Positions 34,042 to 42,225 are shown, counted from the first letter of the stretch. The stretch is DNA of 64,000 bases from Pacificitalea sp040119125 (GCA_040119125.1 JBEDTR010000005.1:124001-188000); one strand, 5' to 3'. The notes: generated by a model from the letters alone, not told the origin. Program-made: numbers and translations.

Positions 34042-34539
34042 TTATTCCGCCGCGATCGAACGCAGCATCCACGCAGCTTTTTCGTGAAACGCCGAACGGC
34101 CCGTGCACAGGTCATCCGTCACGGGGTCGTTACGGCTCCCCGCCATTTCGATCAGCGCATGCATACGGTGCGCGACGCGCTCATGATCGGTGGCCAGATC
34201 TTCGACCATCTCGCGGGCGGAGGGCAGTTCTTTCGGATCTTCGATCACCGACCGCTCAATCAGCGAATTGAACTGAAACGGCGTCAGTGCGCCTAGCGCG
34301 CGGCAGCGTTCAGCAAGCTCATCGGCAGCGGCGAACAGGTTTTCATACTGCTCTTCGGTCAGCTTGTGGATCGAATAGAATTGCGGTCCCTGCACCGCCC
34401 AGTGATAGGCATGCGTCTTGAAGGTCAGGCGGTAGGTGTCTGCGAGAACGTCGTTCAAACCGACCGCGATGCCTTCTTTGTCGCGCACGCCAGTTTTAAC
34501 GTCGGATTCAGAGGGGATGACTTTCAGAGAGTCGGACAT
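34042..34539 (-). CDS. dps: Dps-family DNA-protection / iron-storage protein
   Basis: This 165-residue protein has the ferroxidase-centre layout of Dps: THAYHWAVQGPQFYSIHKL followed by EQYENLFAAADELAERCRALG. Dps dodecamers oxidise and store iron and protect DNA in stress. The ATG at 34539 has GGAG seven bases upstream and is preferred to the in-frame ATG at 34551. A GGAAC-N18-GTT element lies upstream, and Dps is a common EcfG target in alphaproteobacteria. Confidence 0.9.
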   Translation of the reverse strand: MSDSLKVIPSESDVKTGVRDKEGIAVGLNDVLADTYRLTFKTHAYHWAVQGPQFYSIHKLTEEQYENLFAAADELAERCRALGALTPFQFNSLIERSVIEDPKELPSAREMVEDLATDHERVAHRMHALIEMAGSRNDPVTDDLCTGRSAFHEKAAWMLRSIAAE

Positions 34540-34575
34540 GAATGTCTCCATAGTACTTCAAAGGTTCATCACGAG

Positions 34576-34601
34576 AACGCCAGCGAGGCGGCAATCGTTC
34601 C
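34576..34601 (-). promoter_or_regulatory. Probable EcfG promoter of dps
   Basis: On the minus strand GGAAC (34601-34597), 18 bases and GTT (34578-34576), read as GGAAC-N17-CGTT, lie about 37 bases before the dps start. The match to the -35 is exact. The spacer is one base longer than in the phyR promoter. Confidence 0.65.
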
Positions 34602-34655
34602 TCACCTTACTGGAACGCCGGGGATTCCAGCTGATGGGACCTGTTCCCCAGACAC

Positions 34656-34689
34656 GAAAAAGGGCCGGACCTTATCCTGTCCGACCCTT
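34656..34689 (-). terminator. Terminator of the DUF1328 gene
   Basis: On the minus strand AAGGGTCGGAC (34689-34679) pairs with GTCCGGCCCTT (34670-34660) with one G-U pair and an eight-base loop. A run of T (TTTTTC) follows. It lies 26 bases after the stop of the DUF1328 gene and separates it from dps. Confidence 0.8.
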
Positions 34690-34715
34690 ACCAAAACCGC
34701 GTCCCGGTCATGTCG

Positions 34716-34892
34716 TCACCTCCTGTAGTCGTGTCCTTCCACTGCTTTCACAATGAGAGCGACACAAAACAGACCGGCGAATATTATGAAGAGTATCTGC
34801 GCGATACCGGCAGAAGCGCCCGCGACGCCGCCGAACCCGAAGAATGCCGCAAGTGCCGCGACGACCAGGAAAACCAAGGCCCAATGTATCAT
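34716..34892 (-). CDS. DUF1328 (YtjA-like) small membrane protein
   Basis: This 58-residue protein (MIHWALVFLVVAALAAFFG start) has two hydrophobic helices joined by a Gly-rich turn (GFGGVAGASAGIAQ) and a short charged end (EGHDYRR). That is the standard DUF1328 shape. The ATG at 34892 has a GGAG site eight bases upstream. The function is unknown. The family is often stress-induced, and a GGAAC-N18-GTT element lies about 80 bases upstream. Confidence 0.88.
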   Translation of the reverse strand: MIHWALVFLVVAALAAFFGFGGVAGASAGIAQILFIIFAGLFCVALIVKAVEGHDYRR

Positions 34893-34974
34893 CTGACTGC
34901 TCCTTTCCCACTGCCCGTTATGTTTGCTAGCGACACGCCGTCTGACGCGGGTTGCATCACTTGATCGGAAAGCA

Positions 34975-35000
34975 AACCCGGCCGGTGAGCCCATGGTTCC
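34975..35000 (-). promoter_or_regulatory. Possible EcfG promoter of the DUF1328 gene
   Basis: On the minus strand GGAAC (35000-34996), 18 bases and GTT (34977-34975) precede the DUF1328 start by about 83 bases. The spacer is long, as in the dps element, so it is weaker evidence than the phyR and DUF883 promoters. Confidence 0.5.
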
Positions 35001-35049
35001 GTCGCAGATTCGTGACCTTGGGTTTCATGCGGGTTTCTGTGGCTTTCAT

Positions 35050-35074
35050 GGAACAGACATGACAGCTTTGCGTT
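35050..35074 (+). promoter_or_regulatory. EcfG promoter of the DUF883 gene
   Basis: GGAAC (35050-35054), 17 bases and GTT (35072-35074), read as GGAAC-N16-CGTT, end 41 bases before the ATG at 35116. Sequence and spacing match the phyR promoter. Confidence 0.75.
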
Positions 35075-35115
35075 AAAAATCCGTATTAATGTCCCAAACA
35101 AACCGGAGTCACATC

Positions 35116-35478
35116 ATGGCGACCGCCTCTTCTTCTCCCACCTCGGCGGCCAAACAAGGCGCGAACTCAGCCAAGGAGGCCGCATCTTCCGCGGAACTTC
35201 AGGCCCAGATCGAAGCTTTGAAAGCAGATATTTCCGGGCTTAGCTCGGCGCTCGGACGTTATGGCAAGGCTCGCGGCGAGGCGCTGGCTGATGACGCGAA
35301 ATCCCGCGCCGCCGCTGCGCGCGCCAAAGGCGAAGCTCATGCAGATGCGTTGCGCACGCAGGCCGAAGATTACCAGCGTCAGGCCATTGAGTTCGTCAAT
35401 GAAAAGCCCGGCACCGCGATCGGCATCGCCGCTGTGATCGGCTTTATCGTGGGTCTGTTCTTCGCACCGCGGCGCTGA
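35116..35478 (+). CDS. DUF883 (YqjD/ElaB-like) membrane-anchored protein
   Basis: This 120-residue protein has a long Ala/Lys/Glu-rich helical part (residues about 10-90, likely coiled coil) and a single C-terminal helix, GIAAVIGFIVGLFFAPRR. The preceding VNEKPGTAIG motif is the hallmark of the YqjD/ElaB group. YqjD of E. coli anchors ribosomes to the inner membrane in stationary phase. The start is set by GGAG eight bases before the ATG. It has an EcfG promoter and is followed eight bases later by a membrane-protein gene. Confidence 0.88.
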   Translation: MATASSSPTSAAKQGANSAKEAASSAELQAQIEALKADISGLSSALGRYGKARGEALADDAKSRAAAARAKGEAHADALRTQAEDYQRQAIEFVNEKPGTAIGIAAVIGFIVGLFFAPRR

Positions 35479-35486
35479 GGTTGCGG

Positions 35487-35864
35487 ATGCTCGCACTTCT
35501 TGAACGGAAGGGCATCCTTTACGCGCAGAAAGCGGTGCTCGGAATACTTGCGCTGGTATCCTTGCTTGCAGGGGTCGTTTTTCTGACCCTTGCCGCTTGG
35601 ATCTACCTCGCGTCTGTCACCAACATGGTCGCCGCATCGCTGATAATGGGCGCGATTTTTGTCATTCTGGCACTGGTGTTGCTGATCATGTCGATGCGGC
35701 GCGGTCGGCGATATGTCATGCCCACCGCCGCGCCTGTGACGGGGCCGCCTATTACTGCGGCACCGCCCATGGGCATCCCCGGCGCGTCACCGCTCGCCAA
35801 TGCGTTCGTGATCGGCCTTCAGGCCGGGATTACGGCAGTCGCTGCGGCAAAGCGTAAGCGATAG
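35487..35864 (+). CDS. Phage-holin-superfamily / YqjE-like membrane protein
   Basis: This 125-residue protein has two predicted helices (about 15-40 and 48-70: AVLGILALVSLLAGVVFLTLA and AASLIMGAIFVILALVLLIM). A Pro-rich stretch and an Ala-rich tail ending AAAKRKR follow. It fits the putative actinobacterial holin-X/YqjE group that partners YqjD-like genes. There is no phage context. Its last 35 bases overlap the end of the convergent pseudo-receiver gene. Confidence 0.75.
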   Translation: MLALLERKGILYAQKAVLGILALVSLLAGVVFLTLAAWIYLASVTNMVAASLIMGAIFVILALVLLIMSMRRGRRYVMPTAAPVTGPPITAAPPMGIPGASPLANAFVIGLQAGITAVAAAKRKR

Positions 35865-36192
35865 CCCGGCCCAGCATCGACGACGTGTAGGGGCGCGGGA
35901 CGCGAATGACCGCGCCCTCCTCACGCACTGCGCTGCCAGCGCTGTCATGCAACAACATGACCCGCGCGCCGAGGCGAGACACCTCTGCCTCCAGCCCGCT
36001 GGCGTCGTAATCGACCCGCGACATCGCCATCAGCAAGGCATCGAGCCGGTCGGAGGTGGCCAACATGCCCCGCACATGCGCCAGCGTCCGGGCAATGCGC
36101 ACCTCGCAGCCCGGCAACTTCGACTTCAGCGTCTCGCAGACGTCTTCCGCAATCACGGTGTCGCGTTCATACACGACAAATCGTTCCTGCAT
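35830..36192 (-). CDS. Receiver-like protein lacking the phospho-acceptor (pseudo-receiver)
   Basis: This 120-residue protein has the alternating pattern of a CheY-like fold: RFVVYERDTVIAEDVCETL at the start, LDALLMAMSRVD in the middle, and AVIRVPRPYTSSMLGRAI at the end, like the KPY loop. The Asp expected after DALLM is missing (MAMS), and the Lys of KPY is Arg. It therefore cannot be phosphorylated in the usual way. It may be a stand-alone scaffold or sensor in the stress block. The ATG at 36192 follows a GGGGTG site. It overlaps the convergent gene by 35 bases. Confidence 0.65.
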   Translation of the reverse strand: MQERFVVYERDTVIAEDVCETLKSKLPGCEVRIARTLAHVRGMLATSDRLDALLMAMSRVDYDASGLEAEVSRLGARVMLLHDSAGSAVREEGAVIRVPRPYTSSMLGRAIAYALPQRLP

Positions 36193-36287
36193 TTCACCCC
36201 ACAAAAATCAGAACTTTCATGCTGCTATGGAACATATAGGGGGGGCTCGCGCATTTAAATTTGACATAGCTCGGAGCAATTTTCCCC

Positions 36288-37016
36288 ATGGCCACAAAAT
36301 GCGAGAACTGCCCCCTGCGTCGGGCAGACATGTTCATCGACATGTCGAGCGACGAGGTCCGTTTCATGCAGCGGTTCAAGGCAGGCGAACTGGTCATCGA
36401 ACCGGGCACGCCCGTGTTGATGGAAGGGTCCAACAGCCCGCAACTCTATACTGCGCTGCGTGGAATGGGGCTGCGCTACAAAACGCTGCCCAATGGGCGA
36501 CGTCAGGTCATCAACTTTGTCTTCCCCGGTGACTTCCTCGGGCTGCAGGCGGGCGTGATGCGCGAAATGACCCATTCGGTCGAGGCCAGCACCCAGATGA
36601 CTTTATGTGTGTTCAATCGGTCCGAGCTATGGTCGTTTTTTAAGAACCACGCCGGGCGGGCATATGATCTGACATGGTTGGCGGCGGTCGAGGAGCATTT
36701 CATGGGCGAGGCCCTGGCAACGCTCGGACAGCGATCCGCAATCGAGCGGATGGCTTGGGCGTTGGTGCGCGTCTTCAGCCGCGCCGAAGCTCTCGGATTG
36801 ACCGAAGGCCAGCAAATGAACCTGCCCTACCGCCAGCAGGACATGGCCGATGCGCTGGGGCTGTCGCTGGTGCATACCAACAAGACATTGGCGAAGCTGC
36901 GCGAGAAGCAGTTGGCCGCTTGGACCGATGGCACATTACGCATCCGCGATATGAAAGCGCTGGCGCAACTGGGCATGGTCGACATCGAAAAGCCGATGAA
37001 GCGACCGCTAATATAA
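36288..37016 (+). CDS. Crp/Fnr-family transcriptional regulator
   Basis: This 242-residue protein has an N-terminal CENCPLR motif, a cyclic-nucleotide-type sensor barrel (about 25-120, with VINFVFPGDFLGLQ), a dimerisation helix and a C-terminal winged helix (about 165-225; YRQQDMADALGLSLVHTNKTLAKL). Of the four Fnr cluster cysteines only C5, C8 and one near 105 are seen, so a classic 4Fe-4S centre is doubtful. No TTGAT-N4-ATCAA site is evident in the adjacent upstream region. The target is unknown. The formate/nitrite-type channel gene downstream converges with it. Confidence 0.88.
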   Translation: MATKCENCPLRRADMFIDMSSDEVRFMQRFKAGELVIEPGTPVLMEGSNSPQLYTALRGMGLRYKTLPNGRRQVINFVFPGDFLGLQAGVMREMTHSVEASTQMTLCVFNRSELWSFFKNHAGRAYDLTWLAAVEEHFMGEALATLGQRSAIERMAWALVRVFSRAEALGLTEGQQMNLPYRQQDMADALGLSLVHTNKTLAKLREKQLAAWTDGTLRIRDMKALAQLGMVDIEKPMKRPLI

Positions 37017-37144
37017 CGGTCGCCTCGATCGGCTTTTCGACAGCTTGGAGGGCATCGGGGGGGCCGGTGGGCTGAACGAGGGACAGTCGAATTTCCAGTC
37101 CCACCGGCGGTCAGAGAACAAGGTTCTCCCCGTCTGACTTCCTT

Positions 37145-38095
37145 CTAACGTGGCTCGAAGAAACTGGTTCCCACCCTTCTGGATTTTTTGTGCTCCAGCT
37201 CGCCAATAAGTTCCGCCTTGACCTGTCCCCATGCCAGCAGCGCGAAGATTGCCGTTCCGCCAACCACGTTGCCAGCCAGAACGGGAAGGAAGAAGCCGAA
37301 CACGGCTTGCCCCGCGCCGAGGTCTCCGTTGACGATCAAGAAGGCCATCTCAACCGATCCCGCGACGACATGTGTGAAATCCCCCGCGGCAATCAGCCAT
37401 GTCATCATCATGATCAGAATGAATTGCTGGCTTTCGGCCTGCGGCAGCGACCAGACAAGCGCGGCGATCAGAAGCCCGGCAGGCACCGCCCGCAGGAAGC
37501 TTTGCCATGCGCCCATGCCCGTTGCATGTTCAGACAATTCCCGGACGGCAGGCAGTAGCTCATCAGGCACGCCCGCCCCATAGGCGATGTAGAGCGCCGC
37601 AAGGAAGGCTCCGACAAGATTGGCGCTGAGCACCACGAACCACAGGCGCCCGATCCGTTTGAACACGGTAAGGCGCGGGTCGGCCATCGCGGGCAGCACC
37701 GTCGAAATGGTATTCTCGGTGAACAGCTGCATCCGCCCCATGATGACCAGTACGAAACCAATCGAGTAGCCGAGGTTTTCAACCAGATAGGTCCACGAGG
37801 CGTCTTTGGGCAAATAGGTGCGGAAAATCGCCTCGCCCAGCACCGAGAAGCTGATCATCACCCCGGCCGCCAGACCCGACCAGATCAGCGACCGCACCGG
37901 GCGGCGCAACTCGTCTATGCCGTCGCGGCGAATGACCTCATAGATAAGGCGGGCGGACAGCTTTGCCGCTTCCTCGACCGATTCCTCTTCGGCGGCTTCG
38001 CCCAGCGGCTCATCGCGGGGCAGATCGTCGTCGAGGTCGGGCTTGCCCGGGTCGTGCCCCGGCGCGGGGTCGTCGGGATTAAATTTCTTGATCAC
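37145..38095 (-). CDS. Formate/nitrite transporter family protein (YfdC-like)
   Basis: This 316-residue protein has a 60-residue acidic cytoplasmic lead (many Asp/Glu) followed by six helices of the FNT fold, with motifs such as SAGVMISFSV-like helix 1, NLVGAFLAALYIAYG and AGSVEMAFLIVNG. The acidic N-terminus and short C-tail resemble YfdC rather than FocA or NirC, so substrate assignment to formate or nitrite is uncertain. It stands alone, facing the Crp/Fnr gene. YfdC-like proteins are frequently stress-regulated, but I see no EcfG promoter here. Confidence 0.85.
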   Translation of the reverse strand: MIKKFNPDDPAPGHDPGKPDLDDDLPRDEPLGEAAEEESVEEAAKLSARLIYEVIRRDGIDELRRPVRSLIWSGLAAGVMISFSVLGEAIFRTYLPKDASWTYLVENLGYSIGFVLVIMGRMQLFTENTISTVLPAMADPRLTVFKRIGRLWFVVLSANLVGAFLAALYIAYGAGVPDELLPAVRELSEHATGMGAWQSFLRAVPAGLLIAALVWSLPQAESQQFILIMMMTWLIAAGDFTHVVAGSVEMAFLIVNGDLGAGQAVFGFFLPVLAGNVVGGTAIFALLAWGQVKAELIGELEHKKSRRVGTSFFEPR

Positions 38096-38191
38096 GAATG
38101 GTCCGCCTTGCAGGGATCAGCAGACATGCCGACCACCGGACAGGCGAGCGCAACATGCCGGAGACCACACGGCCCCCGGCAGTAGACTAGC

Positions 38192-39109
38192 TCACTGCGA
38201 GGCAAGCGCCACGGCAATCTCTGCGGCCAGCCGCGCGTTGGAGCGGACGAGAGCCACATTTGCGGTCAGGCTGTCGCCCCCGGTCAGGTCCAGCACCTTA
38301 CCCAGCAGGAAGGGTGTGACGTCCTTGCCCTCGATCCCCTGAGCGGCGGCATCGGCCACAGCCTGCGCGATCACGGCGTCGATCTGGTCCTTGGGCAGGG
38401 CGTCGGCCTCCGCAATCGGGTTGCAGATCAGCGTGCCGCCATTGCCAAGCCGCCGTGATGCGGCCAGCGCCGCCGCGATCTGCGAGGGGCTGTCCATCCG
38501 CTGATCGACGCTCAGTCCGCTATCGGGGGAGAAGAACGCCGGGAAGGCATCGCTGCGGTAGCCCAAGACCGGCACACCTGCGGTTTCCAGCCATTCCAGC
38601 GTGCGCGGCAGGTCGAGAATGGATTTCGCCCCGGCACAGACCACGCCTACCGGTGTGCGGCCCAATTCGGTCAGGTCGGCTGATACATCGCCGGTCGTCT
38701 CTGCGCCGCGATGCACCCCGCCGATTCCGCCGGTCGCAAACACCGCGATGCCCGCCAGATCTGCGATGAACATCGTCGCCGCGACCGTGGTTCCCGCAGT
38801 CGCGCGTTTGGCGATGATCGCAGGCAGATCCTTGCGCGACGCTTTTTGCACGCCATCGGGGATCGCGGCGAGCATCTCCAGCTCTTGCGCCGTCACGCCC
38901 GCGCGAAGCCGCCCGTCGATGACGGCGATGGTGGCAGGCACGGCCCCCTGCGCGCGGATATCGGCTTCGACCGCCTGCGCCGTTTGCAGGTTTACGGGAT
39001 GCGGCATGCCATGCGTGACAATCGCGGTTTCCAGCGCCACGACAGGCCGGCCCGCAGCAATTGCATCGGCGACTTCGGCGGTCAGGTCCAGATCGGGGTG
39101 GCGGCTCAT
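38192..39109 (-). CDS. psuG: Pseudouridine-5'-phosphate glycosidase
   Basis: This 305-residue protein matches PsuG throughout: ALETAIVTHGMPHPVN with the catalytic Glu, VFATGGIGGVHRGAE with the metal/phosphate loop, and VVCAGAKSILDLPRTLE with the active Lys. It splits pseudouridine 5'-phosphate into uracil and ribose 5-phosphate. The usual partner kinase PsuK is not adjacent, so it is encoded elsewhere or missing. Uracil release fits the presence of pyrimidine-type catabolic genes in the window, though no direct link is shown. Confidence 0.93.
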   Translation of the reverse strand: MSRHPDLDLTAEVADAIAAGRPVVALETAIVTHGMPHPVNLQTAQAVEADIRAQGAVPATIAVIDGRLRAGVTAQELEMLAAIPDGVQKASRKDLPAIIAKRATAGTTVAATMFIADLAGIAVFATGGIGGVHRGAETTGDVSADLTELGRTPVGVVCAGAKSILDLPRTLEWLETAGVPVLGYRSDAFPAFFSPDSGLSVDQRMDSPSQIAAALAASRRLGNGGTLICNPIAEADALPKDQIDAVIAQAVADAAAQGIEGKDVTPFLLGKVLDLTGGDSLTANVALVRSNARLAAEIAVALASQ

Positions 39110-39334
39110 GGGCGGGGCTCCTTGCAGCGGGTCCGGAAAATGTAGGATGAGATCACGGGGTCATATCCCTACCAATGAGTTTAATTCAATCGGCAACGCC
39201 ACGGAAAATCCCCGCGACGATCTTGGCCCTGCCACGGATGGGTCTTGCCCTTGCCTGAATTGGCGTCCACGGCTTGGCTTGCGGACCCACGGTCCTGCCG
39301 ACCTGTTTACGGTCCGCGTAGAAGAAAGACCTGC

Positions 39335-39484
39335 ATGTTCACGCTGCTCAGGCTGCTCCGAAAACTATTTGTGCCGATGTTGGCGCTGCTGCTGCTGCGC
39401 GAGGTGGCCGAGGCGCAGGGCACTGTCCCTCAGCCGATCCCGACACCGATTGCGGCGCTAAGTCACGCCAGCATGAACAGATAG
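39335..39484 (+). CDS. Hypothetical 49-residue membrane or secreted peptide
   Basis: The small frame starts MFTLLRLLRKLFVPMLALL and continues LLREVAEAQG, a signal-anchor-like N-terminus, then a Pro-rich tail (TVPQPIPTPIAAL). An A/G-rich GAAGAAAGA precedes the ATG. Its last 22 bases overlap the end of the convergent exoD gene. No family is recognised. Coding is plausible but unproven. Confidence 0.4.
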   Translation: MFTLLRLLRKLFVPMLALLLLREVAEAQGTVPQPIPTPIAALSHASMNR

Positions 39485-40071
39485 CTCACCAGCGCCACCG
39501 CCCCGGCAACCGCCGTCAGCCCGAACAGCACCAGCAACCCATCGCGCACCAGCAGGGCCAGCGACAAAAGCGTGACCGCCAGCCCCAGCAGCGATGAGGT
39601 AAACGGCACCAGTTCCAGAAACGGCATCGCCAGTCCGCAAAACATGCACACCACTTCGGTGATCTGCGGAAATGGCCTATGTTGCAGAAATTCCAGTCGG
39701 TTCCGGGCGTGGCGGTCGATATAATCGGTGATACCGCGAATGCGCGCGGTCGCCTGCTTCACCCGGTGGCCGGGAAAACGGCGGCGCATGATCCAGCCTG
39801 GCAGCCACAGATGATCGCGATTAAGCACCATCTGCGCCGAGACCAGAACGATGATCATGCCGCAGAAGCTGGAAAACAGAGGAATACCGCTTAGCGGCGT
39901 CACCACCGCCAAAGCAGGCGCCATCAGCACCGGCACGAATGACGCTTCGCCGACCGCCGAGACGACATCGCGAAAGCTCAGCACGTCGACGTCGGCTGCG
40001 TCATCGACCCGGTCCAGCACCGCCGCGATGGAGGTCAACTCCGATACTTCCGGCTCACCACGCGCGGGCAT
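39463..40071 (-). CDS. exoD: ExoD family membrane protein
   Basis: This 202-residue protein has the ExoD pattern: a cytoplasmic start, then helices around VGEASFVPVLMAPALAVVTPLSGIP, the conserved LWLPGWIMRRRFP segment, and a C-terminal pair of helices after FCGLAMPFLELVPFTSS. ExoD of Sinorhizobium affects exopolysaccharide production and alkali tolerance. The biochemical role is unknown. The gene ends in overlap with a small plus-strand frame. Confidence 0.88.
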   Translation of the reverse strand: MPARGEPEVSELTSIAAVLDRVDDAADVDVLSFRDVVSAVGEASFVPVLMAPALAVVTPLSGIPLFSSFCGMIIVLVSAQMVLNRDHLWLPGWIMRRRFPGHRVKQATARIRGITDYIDRHARNRLEFLQHRPFPQITEVVCMFCGLAMPFLELVPFTSSLLGLAVTLLSLALLVRDGLLVLFGLTAVAGAVALVSYLFMLA

Positions 40072-40113
40072 TGGACAATCCTTCCTTGAGCCGCGGCGCA
40101 GGCCGGGCCCGGA

Positions 40114-40569
40114 TCAGAACGCTTCTGGTTTGGCCTCGCGGGCCATATGATCGAGCACGGCATTGACGAATTTCGGCTCGCGCCCTTCGGGGAAGAACGC
40201 GCGCGCAATATCGACAAATTCCACGATCACGACCTTGGGCGGCGTCTTGGACTGGGTCAATTCCGCGCCAGCCGCCCGAAACAATGCGCGCAGCGTCGGG
40301 TCGATCCGGTGGATCGGCCATTTCGCCACCAGCGCCCGGTCGGTCATCTGGTCGATCAGCGACTGGTAGTTCACCGCATCGCTCACCAGCTTGCGGAACA
40401 GATCCGGCTCGCCCTCGGCCATTTCGTTACCTTCGTAGATCTCGCCAAAGCGATGATCTTGGAATTCCTGCTGGACCTTTTCGATCGTCTGATCGGAGGC
40501 TTCCATCTGGAACAGCGCCTGCACAGCATAGAGGCGTGCTGCGGATTTCATCTGTCTCTTGTCGGTCAT
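40114..40569 (-). CDS. nusB: Transcription antitermination factor NusB
   Basis: This 151-residue all-helical protein has SAARLYAVQALFQMEAS at the N-terminus and FRAAGAEL...PPKVVIVEFVDIARAFFPEGREPKFVNAVLD near the end, as in all NusB. It binds boxA RNA with NusE and supports rRNA antitermination. The ATG overlaps the ribH stop (ATGA). The rib-nusB gene order is standard in this family. Confidence 0.95.
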   Translation of the reverse strand: MTDKRQMKSAARLYAVQALFQMEASDQTIEKVQQEFQDHRFGEIYEGNEMAEGEPDLFRKLVSDAVNYQSLIDQMTDRALVAKWPIHRIDPTLRALFRAAGAELTQSKTPPKVVIVEFVDIARAFFPEGREPKFVNAVLDHMAREAKPEAF

Positions 40570-41114
40570 GCGTTGCTCCCGCCCTCGGGCGTGCCAGCGA
40601 GGCGGATTTCACCGCCGGGTTTGAAGCCGACGCCCTTCGGCGCGGCAGCGAAGCGGCGGGTCAGCGCGATCAGGTGCAATGCAGCCGCCGCAGCTCCGCC
40701 GCCCTTGTTCTGTTGGTTCGGATCGGCGCGAACCACGGCCTGATCCCGATTTTCGACAGTCAGAATGCCATTGCCGATACAGGCGCCGTCCAAACCCAGT
40801 AGCTGAATGGCGCGGCTGCTGTCGTTGCAGACGGTGTCGTAATGCGTGGTCTCGCCCCGGATCACGCAGCCCAGCGCGACGAAACCGTCGAAATTGGACT
40901 GGCGGTAGGCGATACGGATCGCGGTCGGCACTTCCAGCGCGCCGGGGACCTCGATCACCTCATGGGTGGCGCCGACCTTTTCCAGTTCAGCGCGGGCACC
41001 GGCGATCATGTCTTCGGCGATGTCCTTGTAATAAGGCGCGACAACGATCAGCACTTTCACCGGACGGTCGAATTCCGGCAACGCCAACACATAATGAGTT
41101 TCGGATCCGGCCAT
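40566..41114 (-). CDS. ribH: 6,7-dimethyl-8-ribityllumazine synthase
   Basis: This 182-residue protein has the lumazine synthase motifs VPGALEVPTAIRIA and FVALGCVIRGETTHYDTVCN, with the catalytic His in the second. It condenses the pyrimidine intermediate with 3,4-dihydroxy-2-butanone 4-phosphate. One base separates its ATG from the ribBX stop. The start at 41114 was chosen because it fits the family length. Confidence 0.95.
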   Translation of the reverse strand: MAGSETHYVLALPEFDRPVKVLIVVAPYYKDIAEDMIAGARAELEKVGATHEVIEVPGALEVPTAIRIAYRQSNFDGFVALGCVIRGETTHYDTVCNDSSRAIQLLGLDGACIGNGILTVENRDQAVVRADPNQQNKGGGAAAAALHLIALTRRFAAAPKGVGFKPGGEIRLAGTPEGGSNA

Positions 41115-41115
41115 G

Positions 41116-42225
41116 TCAGGAAGCTCCCTCGATCTTGCGTGTGCCTGCGATTTCCAGCCCGTAGGCATCCAGCCCTACGACCCGCGGCACCGGTGAATTG
41201 GTCAGCAATTCCAGCTTCGACAGACCCAGAGACGACAGGATCTGCGCGCCCAGCCCGTATTGGCGCAGTGTCTGCGGCGAGGCTTCATGCCCCTCAGCGG
41301 ACAGTTTCATGCCCAGATCGCGCAGCAGCACCACGACACCACGGCCCTCAGCGGCGATCATCTCCATCGCCCGGCCAAATTCGCCACAGCGTTCGGCGCC
41401 GCCCAGTCCCGCGACATCCTGCAACGGGTCAAGCGCATGCATTCGCACCATCACGGGGGTGTCGCCGGTGATATCGCCCTTGATCAGCGCCAGATGCTCC
41501 GCGCCCTGTGTGACGTCGGAATAGACCCGCATGGTCCAGTCGCCGCCGAAGCCGCTTCTAACCGGGCTTTCCGAAATCTGGCGCACCAGATTGTCGTGAC
41601 GGCGACGATAAGCGATCAGATCGCTGATCGTGCCGATCTTGAGCCCGTGGCGCTGCGCGAAGCTCACCAGATCCGGCAGGCGCGACATGCTGCCGTCGTC
41701 ATTCATGATCTCGCAGATGACACCAGATGCGTTCAGCCCGGCAAGGCGCGCCACATCCACCGCCGCTTCGGTATGACCGGCACGCACCAGCACGCCGCCC
41801 TCACGCGCGCGCAGCGGAAACACATGGCCGGGGGTCGCGATATCGGCGGCCCCTTTGGCGCTGTCGATTGCAACCGACACGGTGCGGGCCCGGTCAGCCG
41901 CGCTGATCCCGGTGGTGACGCCTTCGCGGGCCTCGATCGACACGGTGAACGCGGTCTCGTGGCGCGAGGAATTCTGCGAGGCCATCAGCGGCAGGTCGAG
42001 CGCATCGATCCGCTCGCCGGGCAGCGACAGGCAGATCAGCCCGCGCCCATAGGTCGCCATGAAATTGATCGCATCGGGTGTGGCCATCTGGGCGGGAATG
42101 ACCAGATCGCCTTCGTTTTCCCGGTCCTCATGATCCACCAGAATGAACATCCGCCCGTTGCGGGCGTCCTCGATGATCTCCTCGATCGAGGAAATGGCAT
42201 CGCTGTAATCGATTATCTCGCTCAT
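41116..42225 (-). CDS. ribB: 3,4-dihydroxy-2-butanone 4-phosphate synthase with degenerate GTP cyclohydrolase II domain (RibBX)
   Basis: This 369-residue protein has an intact N-terminal DHBP synthase domain (DHEDRENEGDLVIPAQ, RAGHTEAAVDVARLAG). Its C-terminal half aligns with GTP cyclohydrolase II but has lost the zinc and catalytic cysteines. Where active enzymes read HSECLTGD and RCDCG, this one reads HALDPLQD and ERCGEFG. It therefore makes the four-carbon unit of riboflavin but not the GTP-derived one. A separate RibA is needed elsewhere. Such RibBX proteins are common in alphaproteobacteria. Confidence 0.92.
   Translation of the reverse strand: MSEIIDYSDAISSIEEIIEDARNGRMFILVDHEDRENEGDLVIPAQMATPDAINFMATYGRGLICLSLPGERIDALDLPLMASQNSSRHETAFTVSIEAREGVTTGISAADRARTVSVAIDSAKGAADIATPGHVFPLRAREGGVLVRAGHTEAAVDVARLAGLNASGVICEIMNDDGSMSRLPDLVSFAQRHGLKIGTISDLIAYRRRHDNLVRQISESPVRSGFGGDWTMRVYSDVTQGAEHLALIKGDITGDTPVMVRMHALDPLQDVAGLGGAERCGEFGRAMEMIAAEGRGVVVLLRDLGMKLSAEGHEASPQTLRQYGLGAQILSSLGLSKLELLTNSPVPRVVGLDAYGLEIAGTRKIEGAS

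Noticed and set aside
35487..35864. Prophage lysis gene (holin)
   Set aside because: The fold name is historical. There are no phage genes nearby, and the pairing with a YqjD-like gene fits the stress membrane-protein group.
36288..37016. Oxygen-sensing FnrL
   Set aside because: Only three candidate cysteines are visible in a pattern unlike Fnr, and the gene is not next to known FnrL targets.
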